From positions 4,231,249-4,295,248 of the forward strand of contig OZ038423.1 of NCBI GenBank assembly GCA_964036155.1: a stretch of 64,000 bases of DNA, given 5' to 3'. Under the pieces are notes generated by a model. The model made no database searches. It had not been told where the DNA came from and was given only the letters and a program-made list of their open reading frames with translations. The DNA comes from Diploscapter coronatus (Eukaryota > Nematoda > Chromadorea > Rhabditida > Rhabditidae). Made by a program: the position numbers and the translations under genes. Positions 24,544 to 36,215 of this stretch are shown one piece after another (position 1 is the first letter of the stretch; every line of letters begins with the position of its first letter).

Positions 24544-26615
24544 AACTTGGGATTGTTAAATATGCTACTCAGGTTCATCTAAATGCAACAATGAATTCAA
24601 TTTACCTATCCTAATATCTCTTAACTTGATCTTTAGCATCGCGAATTAGCAAGCTGAGCGAAAATGATCGAATCAGACCTCCAGCTTAGAGTATGAAAGA
24701 GTAGTGATAAATTGGAAATCTCAAGAAAATTGGCAGCGAAAGATGATTCACATAGAAAAATTGAGAAAGAAAATATTTTCCAAAAAATAATGAAAATTTA
24801 GTCGTTAAAAATCGCGATAGCTGCGTTGCAAGAAAATAAAAATAGCCAGTGGTAATTCGTCCGAATAGTACATATTTCGCAAATCACAAATCGAAATTTG
24901 AATTTAAATGTACGCAGAGAAATTTTAACGTAAATATCAAGATCATACAAGTGGAAGTTATTCAGCTAAGCTAAAATTATGTCTATCGTGTAGTTGCGCT
25001 AGCTTTCTCTGTTACGTTCTAAGCAAAACACACGAGTTAGAAATGGGTAATTTTGTGTCTAGAAAAATCAAATAAGCAGCTAGAGAAGCAAAGTGAAAGT
25101 GATAATTATTTAGATAAAAGCCGGTTTTTTGAAGATTTGCACTCCTCGTTGGAAGCGGTGCGTATTCTCGTGCATTTTGCATTTTCTGCAAAAATTAGCT
25201 AATATAGAGAAGAATCTGAATGAGTGCAAATGAACCGTGATTTTTATAGGTCAAAGGTAACTCGTCTGGAAACTGTAAATGGGGAAAATGATATTCGGAT
25301 GAAACAGGTTTCTAGGCTCAGAGAGTTCAGGCGTTCTAAAGTAGAACAATAGTATTTCATATCAATTTGGATATAGTTTCTAGCAATAGCTATGTGCCAA
25401 ATTAGAAAATGGTGGGAATCTACAATTAGAGTCCCCAAGCTTCGTCTCCTTACAGAAATGCGTTTGTGGCAGAAACGTGATAGCTTGAAAGGACAAATTT
25501 AGGAAGAAAGTACCCTTCAAACTCGAAATATCTCCAGAAAAAACCCTATCTAGATTGACGATAAACCTAGTAAAATGGTTCCGTGCAAAAACTCAACGCA
25601 AAGTGTCTGCCTACAAGCCGAATTTGTACAGTGAAAATGTGTCATTTTGAAGATAATAATTTTCCGCTTTTTTCGGTCAAGGGATTCTCTTCTTTTATTT
25701 TTTCCTCACGAAAGTCAGTCTTATTTATATCCCTTGTGACATTTCTGTACAAAAATTTTGTCCGAAACACAAACTTGGCATACCTGCTTGGAGACCCTAT
25801 CTATAATCTATACAAGCAGCACTAAATTGTATTTTTCCAAACGAATAACAGGAAAACTTTCGATTTAAGGAGAATAATATTTTGACATCCGAAGGAAATT
25901 TAAGATTAATTAGTCGCAACTTTTGGATTTTCAATTGTAAAGGAATACAGGAACCAAACATGTGCGAATATGCATACGCTCAAAGGTTTGTGAACTTCAT
26001 AATGAAAAAATCATCTCTCACAATTTATGATTTGTCACTTATAAAACCGTTTGAATTAAATTTCCAATTTACCCAATAAACCGACATTTAACGAAACATT
26101 GTCTGAATTTGAAATTCGCGACAAGAAGTGAAAGGCGAACTCTCGATTTTGTATTATGAGTCCGTGTGAGAAATATAAAAGCTTACTCATACAGAATCTC
26201 GCAAGTAAACATAAGCGAATTTCCATGAAATAAACTTGATATAAAACCTTCTCAAAACCTTCTCACGTGCGCACTTAATGTCAACGACAGAATATAATTA
26301 CTCAATTGATATTTGATCAGTAAAATTTTGAATGATACAAGAATATACGACAAGAAGGTGATAATAAAGGAAATTATTCATCAGTAGAAAAGCTAATATT
26401 TAAGTTAGAAAAAATAAAAATGCTCGCATTGAATTATTGTCGCGTATGACTGCAAATTACGGCGATAAGCCGATTTTAGCACAAAGGTTGGCAAAAATAA
26501 AGCCGTATAGACATAATAAAATTACCAAGATCAGCGAGCCTTTACGTGCGATTTTCGCCGAGAACAGGTTGACTTATAACTCCAATGGAAAACGGCGAAT
26601 GAAATTGAACCTATG
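24544..26615. other. Intergenic region upstream of chemoreceptor
   Basis: No coding signal. It should contain the chemoreceptor promoter near 24544-25100. Open frames on either strand are short and have no family features. Confidence 0.45.
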
Positions 26616-26799
26616 AACCACAGAGAAAAGTTCCCGCATTCCTCTCGACTCGGCTCCGCAGCGGAGCCGAGTCGGGAGGAATGCGAGACGAACGCGAGAC
26701 GAATGAGGGACGAATGCGGGAAGAGCGAGAGATAATGCGAGAGAATACGAGACAAATGCGGGACGAATGCGAGAGAAATGCGAGAACTTTTCTCTGTGG
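26616..26799. mobile_element. Foldback element with terminal inverted repeats and minisatellite core
   Basis: The ends are inverted repeats: CCACAGAGAAAAGTTC at 26618 and its complement ending at 26799, extending to about 23 bases with one or two mismatches. Inside is a second inverted repeat with 19-base arms and one mismatch around one central base (about 26639-26677; CTCGGCTCCGC-A-GCGGAGCCGAG). It is followed by about nine degenerate 10-12-base units related to GAATGCGAGAC. The GC content is far above the surroundings. No open frame or transposase is present and no clear target-site duplication is visible, so this is a non-autonomous MITE-like or foldback element. Confidence 0.7.
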
Positions 26800-27959
26800 A
26801 AAAACGGAGGGAAATGATTTCTATTGGTAATCAGAAACGAAAATGGTGTTTGCGAGAATTTTCAATTTTAGAGAAATTTTAGGGCTCGAAATGATGAAAT
26901 CCAAGATCAAGGATTTTGTGAATTTCTAATTTTTCCTAATCGTAATTCGCCAACTGAATGTCATTACGAATAAATCGAGATTTTGAGTTTTGAAACGAGA
27001 ATCATAGTTAACGATATTCCTGAAACATCACAATCGTGATGTCATTAGAATAGTCTAATACTCGGCAAAAGTTGAAAAATATGTTAGTTAGATAAAAAAT
27101 TAAATTTGAAAGTTCGATAAGACCAACTTCGATATAAAGGTCGAATAAAAGAATAAGTGAAGTATAAAATGCGAAGGCATTTCGCTCTAAAGAGGACGAC
27201 TCGAATATCCATGAATTGTGCGGAAAAATTAGCGCCCTTGTATCTATTATTTCCTTAGAAAATATGAAAATGAAAGAATTTTGCATCGAATTCAATCAAA
27301 ATGCAGAAGAAGGATTACCTTAGATTAATGATAAAATGATGACAATTGAAATCCAGTATTAAAATTCAGATCATTTTTATCTAAAATGTGAGATGTTAGT
27401 TCAAAGTCAAAATCTAAGATTCGAGGATAAAAGTAAGGAAACTGAAGAACAATGCTTTCATCGAACGCCTTACTCATACCCACATTTTTCAGACACATTG
27501 TAGTATACAAATACTTCGAATTTAATAGTTTGTATGTTCGAAGAGCCATATTTTGTGTATGCCAGGAAATTATTGTCATGCATTAAAATATGAAAATCTG
27601 TCAGTTTTATTCATTGTCAACGAATAAAGATAAAATGGTATAAGCGATTTTGATCATTGATATAAAGAGGCCAAGTGGTTTTCGCTAATAGGTTGAATTG
27701 GATAAATTTGATACCAGGATGATGGACGAGGTCATGACGAGCTCAAAATTTTTAGATTATCAAAAACGGCCCATCCTATCAAAAGTTATGATCATTTTTG
27801 TGCGGGAATTCGTTCCTGCAGCGACCTTTTTCGAGAAAAAGCCAGTGACGTCATCTTTCAGCTGCCATTAATTGTCCTAATTGTTGTCTTGTTTTCATTT
27901 TAAAAATTATTACCTAATCAACTATAATTGAAGCGTCGGAAAAATTTATGCGTTCTTTC
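26800..27959. other. Intergenic stretch
   Basis: No gene, repeat or RNA recognised. Frames on the minus strand around 27008-27579 are open but low-complexity and show no spliced partner. Confidence 0.4.
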
Positions 27960-27991
27960 TCTCCCTCGAAAGAGGGAGACTTGGCCTCTCT

Positions 27992-28224
27992 AAATATGCA
28001 AGATGAAATTAGAAATACGGCAGTTCATTTTCAAATCAGATTAGTAGTGACGAAACAACTTTCGTAATTAATGATAACCCAAATGTGTTTGTCAAATCAT
28101 AACCTTCAATTTATTTCGCTACTCTTATCGCTGTTTTATTCCATGACGTTGAAATCGGTGGTTAATCACTAATTTTGCTGATTATATCTGTCTGCAAATA
28201 GTAATGATGGCATCATTACAGCTT
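27992..28224. repeat. Second copy of the lectin promoter/leader region
   Basis: Nearly identical to 29978-30236, the region carrying the promoter and part of the signal-peptide coding sequence of the lectin. Relative to that copy, about 26 bases containing the lectin start codon are missing and scattered substitutions are present. Two GATA-type sites (TGATAA at 28072, CTTATC at 28124) are kept. The region below 27992 is not lectin-like, so this copy has lost its gene. Confidence 0.85.
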
Positions 28225-28286
28225 CAAAAATGTATGATTGGTTTTCAGAATAGTCGTCTAAAAAAGATTAATTTTCTTGATAACAC

Positions 28287-28292
28287 TTTATT
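28287..28292 (-). terminator. Poly(A) signal of the lectin gene
   Basis: AATAAA on the minus strand, about 33 bases beyond the stop codon at 28325-28327. Confidence 0.6.
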
Positions 28293-28324
28293 GATTATCC
28301 TTTTACGAAGAATGACAATTTTCG

Positions 28325-30022
28325 TCACGCACAAAGTTTGCCGGAAGAGAATTTCTTGCATGATTTACCCGACGAACAGTCCTTATCCTCTTTACAGGAT
28401 TGTCGTTTGGATAACGTTGATCTGAAGAGATTGAAGATTGACGATCTGCTTCTTGGCGGGTCTTTGCAGGCATCGCCAGCTGAAAGCGGTTTGCACTTGG
28501 ACTCCCCGCAACAGTCACTCTGAATGCAGACTCCATACTCGGCAGGACAATTCGAGCAATCGCCCATGTCATCACAGTCAGTCGACACTCCACAAAAGCC
28601 TGCGCCAGTTTGTGTCTGGTAACAGACGCAGTTAGGATTTGATGAGCATCCAGGAGCATAATTGTCACATGTCTGTCCAGCGCAGGCTGAAAATTGGTCA
28701 GTTTCATATAGCAACATGAAAAGCCTTATTTCCTCGGACCGTTATGAATTAGTTTAGGACAGAAATCTCCTATCCATCGTTTTTAACTTAAATCGCATAA
28801 CTTTTGAGCATTTGGTTTCCAAATAGCCTTTCTTATGACTTCAGGGAGAATTTCATGGGCAGTTCGTAAAATACGGTATGACGGCACGTATTTCCAATAA
28901 ACTACGACACGCTTTTTTCCTTTATCACTACTGATTTTTCACTTACAAAAATAAGGGCTACTTTTACAAGTTGCCTTCATAAATTATCAGTTTCATTAAT
29001 CACGTTAGTAATATAAATAAAGCATCAAATTTTGCTCCTATCATCATCATGAAGGATCAAATCTTTGCTTTGCTTTATATTTCAATGAATCCTAGTAATT
29101 TTTATGGCATATTTGTAGGGCTTTAGGAGCATTGATTCTGTCTCTCGTTTCATGTTTTTGTCGCGACAATTAGAATAAGCCTTTCGTCTAATATGGTATT
29201 CTTTTGTAAAATGAGTGCGATGAGAGAAGTGTGATTGTAGTTTTCACTTTCAAACATATATTTTATAATTTAATATTCTTACTTCCTGAAGAAGTCGTTG
29301 TCATTGGAACCACGGTAGTGTTAGCTGGTGAAGTGTTGTTGGAAGCAGCGCTGCATACGAATGGTATCGATGCAGAATTTGAAACTGTTATCCATTTTCC
29401 ATCAGCGACGCGGGATGCAACGTACCAGTGAGTTCCGGTAGGTTCTCCTACAAGGAAAATATTGTTAGCATAACGTCAGATTAGAGTAATCGAGAAAATG
29501 ATACTTGGTTTATCATAATAGCCGATAGGAAATAAGTAAATTTTATCGAACCTGAATGCCAATTGTTGAAATCATAAGCTGATCCATCTACGAAGACCCA
29601 GTTATTCTTGTTCTTCGAAGGTGAGTAGAGTCCGATGTGGAAATTATGATGTGTCTTGTCAAAGACATTTTTAGACTGCTCTGAAGCATTTTTGGCTAAA
29701 TTTGTTTCCATCAAGAATACTTACGTGTCAAGAAATTGTTTTCATCCATCGAGTGAATGGATGTCAAGGAATAGCCTATTCCTCTGCAATAGTCTATAGC
29801 AGAGGTAAAGTTCATTAGTCGATCGACGAATCTGTAGCATCTGAAACATAAATCAATTTTAAGCGGTAAATTATTGTTTTTCAAAATTTTCAATCAAGCA
29901 ATGGGAATAAAATTGTACTTGTTTCCGAACAATGAATCCTGTGGATCACATTTCGTTGAATTTTGTGCCGATATAGAAAATATGCAAGATGAAATTAGAA
30001 ATACGACAATGAATAATTTCAT
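28325..30022 (-). CDS. Secreted C-type lectin with Thr-rich linker and Cys-rich tail
   Basis: Secreted carbohydrate-binding-type protein of the CLEC class, often expressed in nematode gut and raised on infection. Five minus-strand exons: 30022-29919, 29840-29725, 29695-29552, 29447-29283, 28686-28325. Phases agree and give about 296 residues. The signal peptide is MKLFIVVFLISSCIFSISA. The C-type lectin domain runs from NKCYRFVDRL through IDYCRGIG, NFHIGLYSPSK, NNWVFVDGSAYDFNNWHSG and HWYVASR to FVCSAAS. The EPN/QPD-type Ca2+ motif is not evident, so sugar binding may be altered. A Thr/Asn linker follows, then about 115 residues with many Cys (NPNCVCYQ, SDCCGESKC). Near the end a Lys-Arg site (LSKR) precedes a 25-residue stretch with four Cys. 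The start codon context ACCACCATG is good. The promoter is duplicated at 27992-28224. Confidence 0.88.
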
Positions 30023-30236
30023 GGTGGTAGAGTTAAATTTCAAATCAGATTAGTAGTGACGAAACAACTTCCGTAAATAATGATAACCCAAATTTGTTTA
30101 TCAAGTCGTAATCTTCTTCAATTTATACTTCTACTCTTATCGCTATTTTATTGCATGACATTGAAATCATTGGTCAACCGCTAATTTCGCTGATTATATC
30201 TGTCTGCAAATAGTAATGATGGCATCATTACAGCTT
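29978..30236 (-). promoter_or_regulatory. Lectin promoter copy with GATA-type sites
   Basis: Upstream region of the lectin (start at 30022), retained almost unchanged at 27992-28224. Both copies keep TGATAA (30081-30086 here) and GATAAG on the minus strand (30136-30141). These are about 60 and 115 bases from the start codon and match the site of gut GATA factors such as ELT-2. Regulation by such a factor is inference. Confidence 0.5.
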
Positions 30237-31125
30237 GCTGTTTGCCATTTTCCATCCGATAGACGCGTGGCGGCGCAATATCTATCGCCTGATGGTTCAC
30301 ATAAGCTGCAATAATTTTTTCCAACATGACAATTGTGAAAATCAGTGTTCTGTCATATTGTATGAGTTAGAGAACAGAAACTCCGTCTCTCGGCAAAGCG
30401 CGGCATGGTACAAAAAGTAGTAATTGGGACTCCCAAGATAGGAAACAAGTATCTTTCAACATAAGAAAGCCATCATAAAATTCAAACTAAATCGACGATA
30501 GACCTCATGAAACTGATGTGTGCCTAAAATCAGCTTAAATGAGTCGCGTACAGAAATGTATAACGGCTTTTTCGATTTCAAAAACGTGTCCATTTTGGGA
30601 TTCGGTTTTATCATTTTTCGTAGATTTAGCTATTTTTCAAATTTTTTTTACTTCACCAACGACTAAGCCAAATTTTCACGGATGTTTCGACACCAATTTT
30701 GTTTCCGTTGGGTGAAAGTTTGGACATCGTCCGTGCTCTTTATGCATAAGTGCATCATTACCAGAACTGAACTGATAGCGTTATCTATGCAGGAAATTAG
30801 TGAACCGAGGACATTTTGCGAATTTTTATTGCATTTATTTCGTGGTGACTTTTTACTAGAAAAACATTAAATGAAATAAAATGCATAAAATCGCAATATA
30901 ATAACTTTCTTGGCTAGCCTGCCATGAAATTATTGTAGTCATAATCGGGATCCATCTACATAGACCCAATTACTCGTACTCTTTGATGGTGAACAAAGAC
31001 CGATGTAGGAATTCTGATGTCATGTCAAAAGCATTTTGTGTTCCTCTAAAAGAAATATTTCTCAAAACAATAATTTTAGCTAAAAATAATTACGTTGAAG
31101 GAAATTGTTTTCGAAGATCGAATGA
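30237..31125 (-). pseudogene. Decayed C-type lectin copy
   Basis: Pieces related to three lectin exons lie in the same order and orientation as in the gene at 28325-30022. An exon-4-like piece lies at 30237-30310 (shared CATTTTCCATC and GACGCG), an exon-3-like piece at about 30918-31060 (same W-V-x-V-D-x and G-L-x-S-P region), and an exon-2-like piece to 31125 (GAAATTGTTTTCGA). Reading frames are broken and no exon 5 tail is found, so this is not a working gene. It directly abuts the promoter copy of the intact lectin, as expected from tandem duplication followed by deletion. Confidence 0.75.
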
Positions 31126-34100
31126 GCCTTGTAGTTCAAGAAGAGATTATTATACTGAATCATGACATCCACTGAAGAATACGTAAGTTATACAATGAAA
31201 GCGTAAATTGAGACTGTCCATATCAGCTCAAGATGAATTTGATGGTCAAGAGATAATTTTCTTTTTGCAGCTACTTCGACCATATAATAAGCGAAAATTT
31301 GTATTCATTCACAATCAACTGTATAATCTCTGATGTAACATGGCTCAATTTCGAACTCTACTTGGAGAATATTTTGCTTATTTGACCGATATACGGACGA
31401 AGAATAAAAGACGAATACGTGCTAACTCAAATTCTAGGCAGACAAGAAAAAATAAGCGATGATTGTCCATCTGAAATACGAAATCCAATTGTCGAAATTG
31501 TTTGTCTCGTCGGGCTAAATTCGTTGCAAAGTTGCTATTTTCCGTTTTGCAGACACATAATAAGAAAGGCGGGAAAACAATTCCGGAAACTTCTCTTTTT
31601 TACGTATCTCTTCCATATCTCAGTATTAGAAGATGCGTATTTTGGGCAAAATATTCCGACTTTTTAGGAATTCTTATTTTGTTGAGATAATTTCTATTCT
31701 AACAATTCCACGAGTTCATGTAATTTCATTTCAGTTGGATGCTCGCTGGTTTTCTTACGCTCTGTTAATGTTCGGTCTACCTGGAAATTTGGATTCTCAA
31801 TTGACCACAGGTAATTTCTCTTACAATTTATCCGGATACTTGAGAAGGGAAGCGCGTAGAACGCAGAATTGAATTGAACTGTAAGATGATCAGAGTTCGA
31901 CTTGGTCCAGAAATTCATGTTCTTTGTCGTTCATCCTGAAATTCAACAAATCTTTGTTCGAATTCAAGAACCCTGAAAATTCCTTTCACCTATTCCAACC
32001 TAACTCATCCTCATCTTTCCCTTAACCAATCTAACTTAGAGAACTTCTTTCTTCATTTTTCTAGCTTTTGTTTAGTTTAGCGCAACTACACTGCACTTGC
32101 AACATAATAAATCTTCGAATTCTTATTCAAGTTACTCATCTTTTTCTTTTAGAGATTTTCGATAATGATTGTCGAAAATAGTATTATTGAAAATGAAACT
32201 GATAATTAGCTTACTCATTATGTCAAGTTAGATGAATAAATCAAGAACTTATCTTGATCTTATTTTTTACTTGTATATTTTTGGTTTTTTCATTGCGAAC
32301 ATCTTAGTATTCCAAATCATCTCTTAGAACTAGGTTCATTTTAACCACCTGACCGAAATTTATTTCGATGTTGCCAAAAATTAAGTTTCCCGATCAAAAA
32401 CCGCTATCTAATCAAATTCAGGAAGTCAAAGACGCTCACTTGAATTCGAGAATTTGAGGGTGTGCTCGTTTTATTTTTATCATGTCTACCTTTGTCCTTT
32501 TCATTGCTGATTTATTTCTCGTTTTCTTTTGAATACTTTTCAATAAGGAACTTCACGTTCGGATTCTTGTCGAATCAGTTGGGAGTTGATTGAATTTATT
32601 TCGAGAAAGAGGATCTCTTTACATTCCTCTCGATCCTCGCGACAAGCCTATTTTCTCGATTTTTGCATTCATTTCAAATTTTCTTCGCGCGCGCGCGCAT
32701 CGTCTTTATTCGGACTCTTCGACTTTTTCAGGCAATTTTCCCATTCTTTGCTTCGAATCTTGTGATTGCCAATTTCATTTTCATAGGTCTTCTTTCTATG
32801 AGTTAACCGTGCCAGGAGTTTTCCTTATTATTTCTATGTAATTTACTTTTAAAATTATTGTCGTGAATTTTCTAGTCTTTATTTTGCCACGACTGCATAA
32901 ATTGGAACTAATTTTCTATTGTGTGCGAGTATTTATGGTAATCGTTCATCTTTCATTGCTCATAGAGATCAAGCATCAGTTCTCTATAAATATTAGTTCC
33001 TTCGAAAATTTGTAATTTATTACAGATTAGAAATTATTTTTTCCTAAGTACTATTTAAATTTTGATTCATTCCTATTCTTAGTAAAACCGGAAGTTTATT
33101 CCTCGGTTACTGTGCTCCACGAAAATAATCAGCTACAAATGTTTAAGCGAACTTTGCTCACCTTACGAATTTCATCTGCATTTCGTTCATCCTTTTCAAG
33201 CGGCTATAATTTTAATCCAAAACAATTGTTACGTAGATTCACTCGCATTTCTGAGCAAAACTTTGATTTTTTTCTCAATTTACCTTTCCTTTGAAAGACA
33301 TATATTGTTGGATATTCTCTTCATCATGATTTTCTCCGTCTAGCGTTTGAAAAAAAACCCGTACACTAGATTATACAACTTTTGAAGCAACTTCAACATT
33401 TTTGCGACTCGCAAATTTCCTTCACTGTAAATTCCCACACATCTGGCAATGTACCAGCTCTGTTGTCTCAAAGCCTTGCATAACAATCAGCACAATGAGC
33501 ATTCTTCCTCTACTTGTGAGAGAGTTTTCGTTTTTATTTGACTGCTTCGCTCAACTTCCGGACTAACAATCGGATGCATAAAGGCAGAAGGCAGCTGAAG
33601 GTTGGAGAAGAAAGAAGTTAGGAGTCGACGTAACGAGCTGACCAATGCCCGGCTGTTGTGTGTGTGCAATAAAAGCAGCCAAATGAATGAATGGAGTTTG
33701 AGCAAATAAGAAAAAAAAAACTTCCCTGTCTACTATGAACTAACTTATTGTTAGAAACGTTAGCTATATTTCGGTAAAAACGTTGCAGCATTGCTGATAC
33801 GTATATGTAGTTAATGATTTTTTTATTTGGAAAGCCTTAGTTTTTCGAGCTAATTTGAAAATAAAAATTGAAAATGTGGAAAGAAAAAAATTGAGCAAAA
33901 ATCCCAATTACCATATACAAGAAAAGGATAATTGATTTAATACAAATTTTACGCTATGATGAACTTCTCGAATTTAGTATCACTGAAGATTTTACTTAAT
34001 ATTCAGAGGAAATGTCTTCCGCAACAATTCCACTTTTTCTCAAATCCTCATCAACCCTGTCCAATTGTTTTGAGATTAGCTAGATGTTGAGAGTGGGTTT

Positions 34101-36215
34101 GACAAATTGGTCTAGTTGTTCTCTGATCGAAGAACCCTTTCGTCTGACTGATAAAAAATGAGTACAAGGAGGAAACAAAGCAGGAGGAAAGGGTGCTACA
34201 AGGTGGAACAAGAAGCCAATAAGTTGTCTAACAAGAGGGGATAACAGATGGTCATTAGGAGAGCCACTACGAAGTCCGGACGGAGCCTGGACTTTCATCG
34301 GACTTAGATCTTCTCTCGGGATCTCGTGGCAGGTGGTTCCTTCCAGATGCGTTGGGTGAGAAACGCCCCAAGGCACTTTGAGTCATTCTTTGGGGTAAAT
34401 CCAGATTTGCATTCTCAATTTAAGTGACCACGGGTTTTTTTTCAGAAATTACTAAGGCTTGCCATTGCAAGGAGTGATCAACAGTTTTTCACGTAGGTTT
34501 CATTGAAACAGTTTTTTTTGGAGGAATTCAATTTTTCTCATTGTTTTCAAGATAAAAAATTGCACCACTGCAGGTTTTTATAATATCTATCTATTCCTAC
34601 CCAAGATTTTTCTTTGAAATTTTCACGAAGCCATCCACACAAAAGTTATTATTGACAAGCATGTACTAATGTGAAGATAATTTCTATCACTCCATCTATC
34701 TACTCAAACATTTATCTGAGAAGCCACGAGATGTTTGGGTTGGTGTATTCCCCTCCCCTGTTGTACACGTGTGAGCATCTCGGGTTTCCTCATATCGCCA
34801 CATCAAATTCATCAACACAACCCCCTAACTTTATTTCGTACCCAATTTCCTTCCACTTATCGATACACTTTGGGAAAAATATTCCAACTTCCTAATCTAT
34901 TCCTGGAATTCTATCAGCCAATTGGAAATTGCCACTGAATAAGATCTTCTTCCGAGTTCAATCATTCCTGTCCGAACTTTATACTCGAAACCAGGGATAG
35001 GCTATTTTGAGATAATATTTCTTTTTCAAATCTATAATTTGACAATGATGCATTTTTGCGTTACGAGGGTCAAATTTTAGATGTGAAGCATTTTCAAGCT
35101 CGCTCATAGATTTTACAATTTCATTCGCAAGATTGAATTATCAACTGGACAAAGAGTGTTCTTGGGATCGCTACGTAGCATTTGCATCACTTTTGCAAGT
35201 TGGAACTTGAGCGCTTGCTAATTTCGCATTATCCATATTTCGAGCAATTCCTGCATGTCTTTGCCAACAAATGAACGTCATTCATGGATATTTTGTCTCG
35301 ATGAGTTATCCTCGAATAAAAATGTACTATTTTTATCCTCTGAACCTGCACTAACTTACACGAATAATTTATCTGCAAACGCGCTTATTTAGTGAGGAAT
35401 GAATATTTATGAATGACATTAATTACCGATTAGAGAGCACGAATCTCATCTCGATTAGGTTAATTTTCCGTCTACGAAACATTTTTATGCAAATAATTGG
35501 TCATTTTCTGCGTTGGTTGTGCATTTGTAGGAATTTCTTTCCTAATAATGATAAGCTTATGGGTGTTCCTTGATATCATTTTAGCTAGAGTAAATAATTT
35601 GGGATTCTGCGCATTTTTGGTCTCTCATCAACAACAACTTATAAGTTTTTCTTGAAATTTATAAGATCACCTAAATAGTCAAAGAGACTAATTTTATTCA
35701 CGAAAATGTTCAATTCTAGCACTTTTGACCCCCGATTCTTAGGATTCTAGTGTATAAAATATGTCGATCCTTTATCATTGCCTTCGATAATGATCAGTTT
35801 GGGAATTACCCGGAAGCAAACTTCAACTCTCCTTGATTTCCCTCCTGTTCCCTCCTGAGTTTTCAGCTCTGCATCTTTTCATCTCTTTCATCTCTTTCAT
35901 CGTCTTTTTCTCGTTTCATTTATCATTTGCCCTCAAATCCACTAACTATCCCATTGTTCGTTATTCGGTTCGAGCTGTAGCGGCTCGTGATTTCAACGTC
36001 AACATTCTTCAAACATTTCCTGGCATTCCATTCAAACATTCGAAACTCCAATCTTTTATTCTTTCGCATTTCAACTCCTAATCCGGCCAAACTTTCCTCG
36101 TTGAATTTCGATATTTCACTGAAAATTCCGTATTCGTGGGAACGCGTTCGTGCATTCCGAATCGACTCAAAAAGGTTGGCCATTCTTTGTGTTTCAGCTT
36201 TTTTGCCATTTTGTC
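31126..36215. other. Intergenic region before the Kir gene
   Basis: About 5 kb with no gene I can support on either strand. It includes a short CG run at 32686-32698 and T/C-rich DNA. The promoter for the longest Kir form should lie in the last part; a TTTCAG acceptor at 36192-36197 just before the start codon may be a trans-splice site. Confidence 0.45.

Noticed and set aside
27960..27979. Perfect 8-bp hairpin with GAAA loop
   Set aside because: Short, isolated, no U-run or conserved neighbour; could be chance.
33112..33294. Plus-strand frame of 60 codons upstream of the Kir gene
   Set aside because: No domain, no donor in the phase needed to join the Kir exons.
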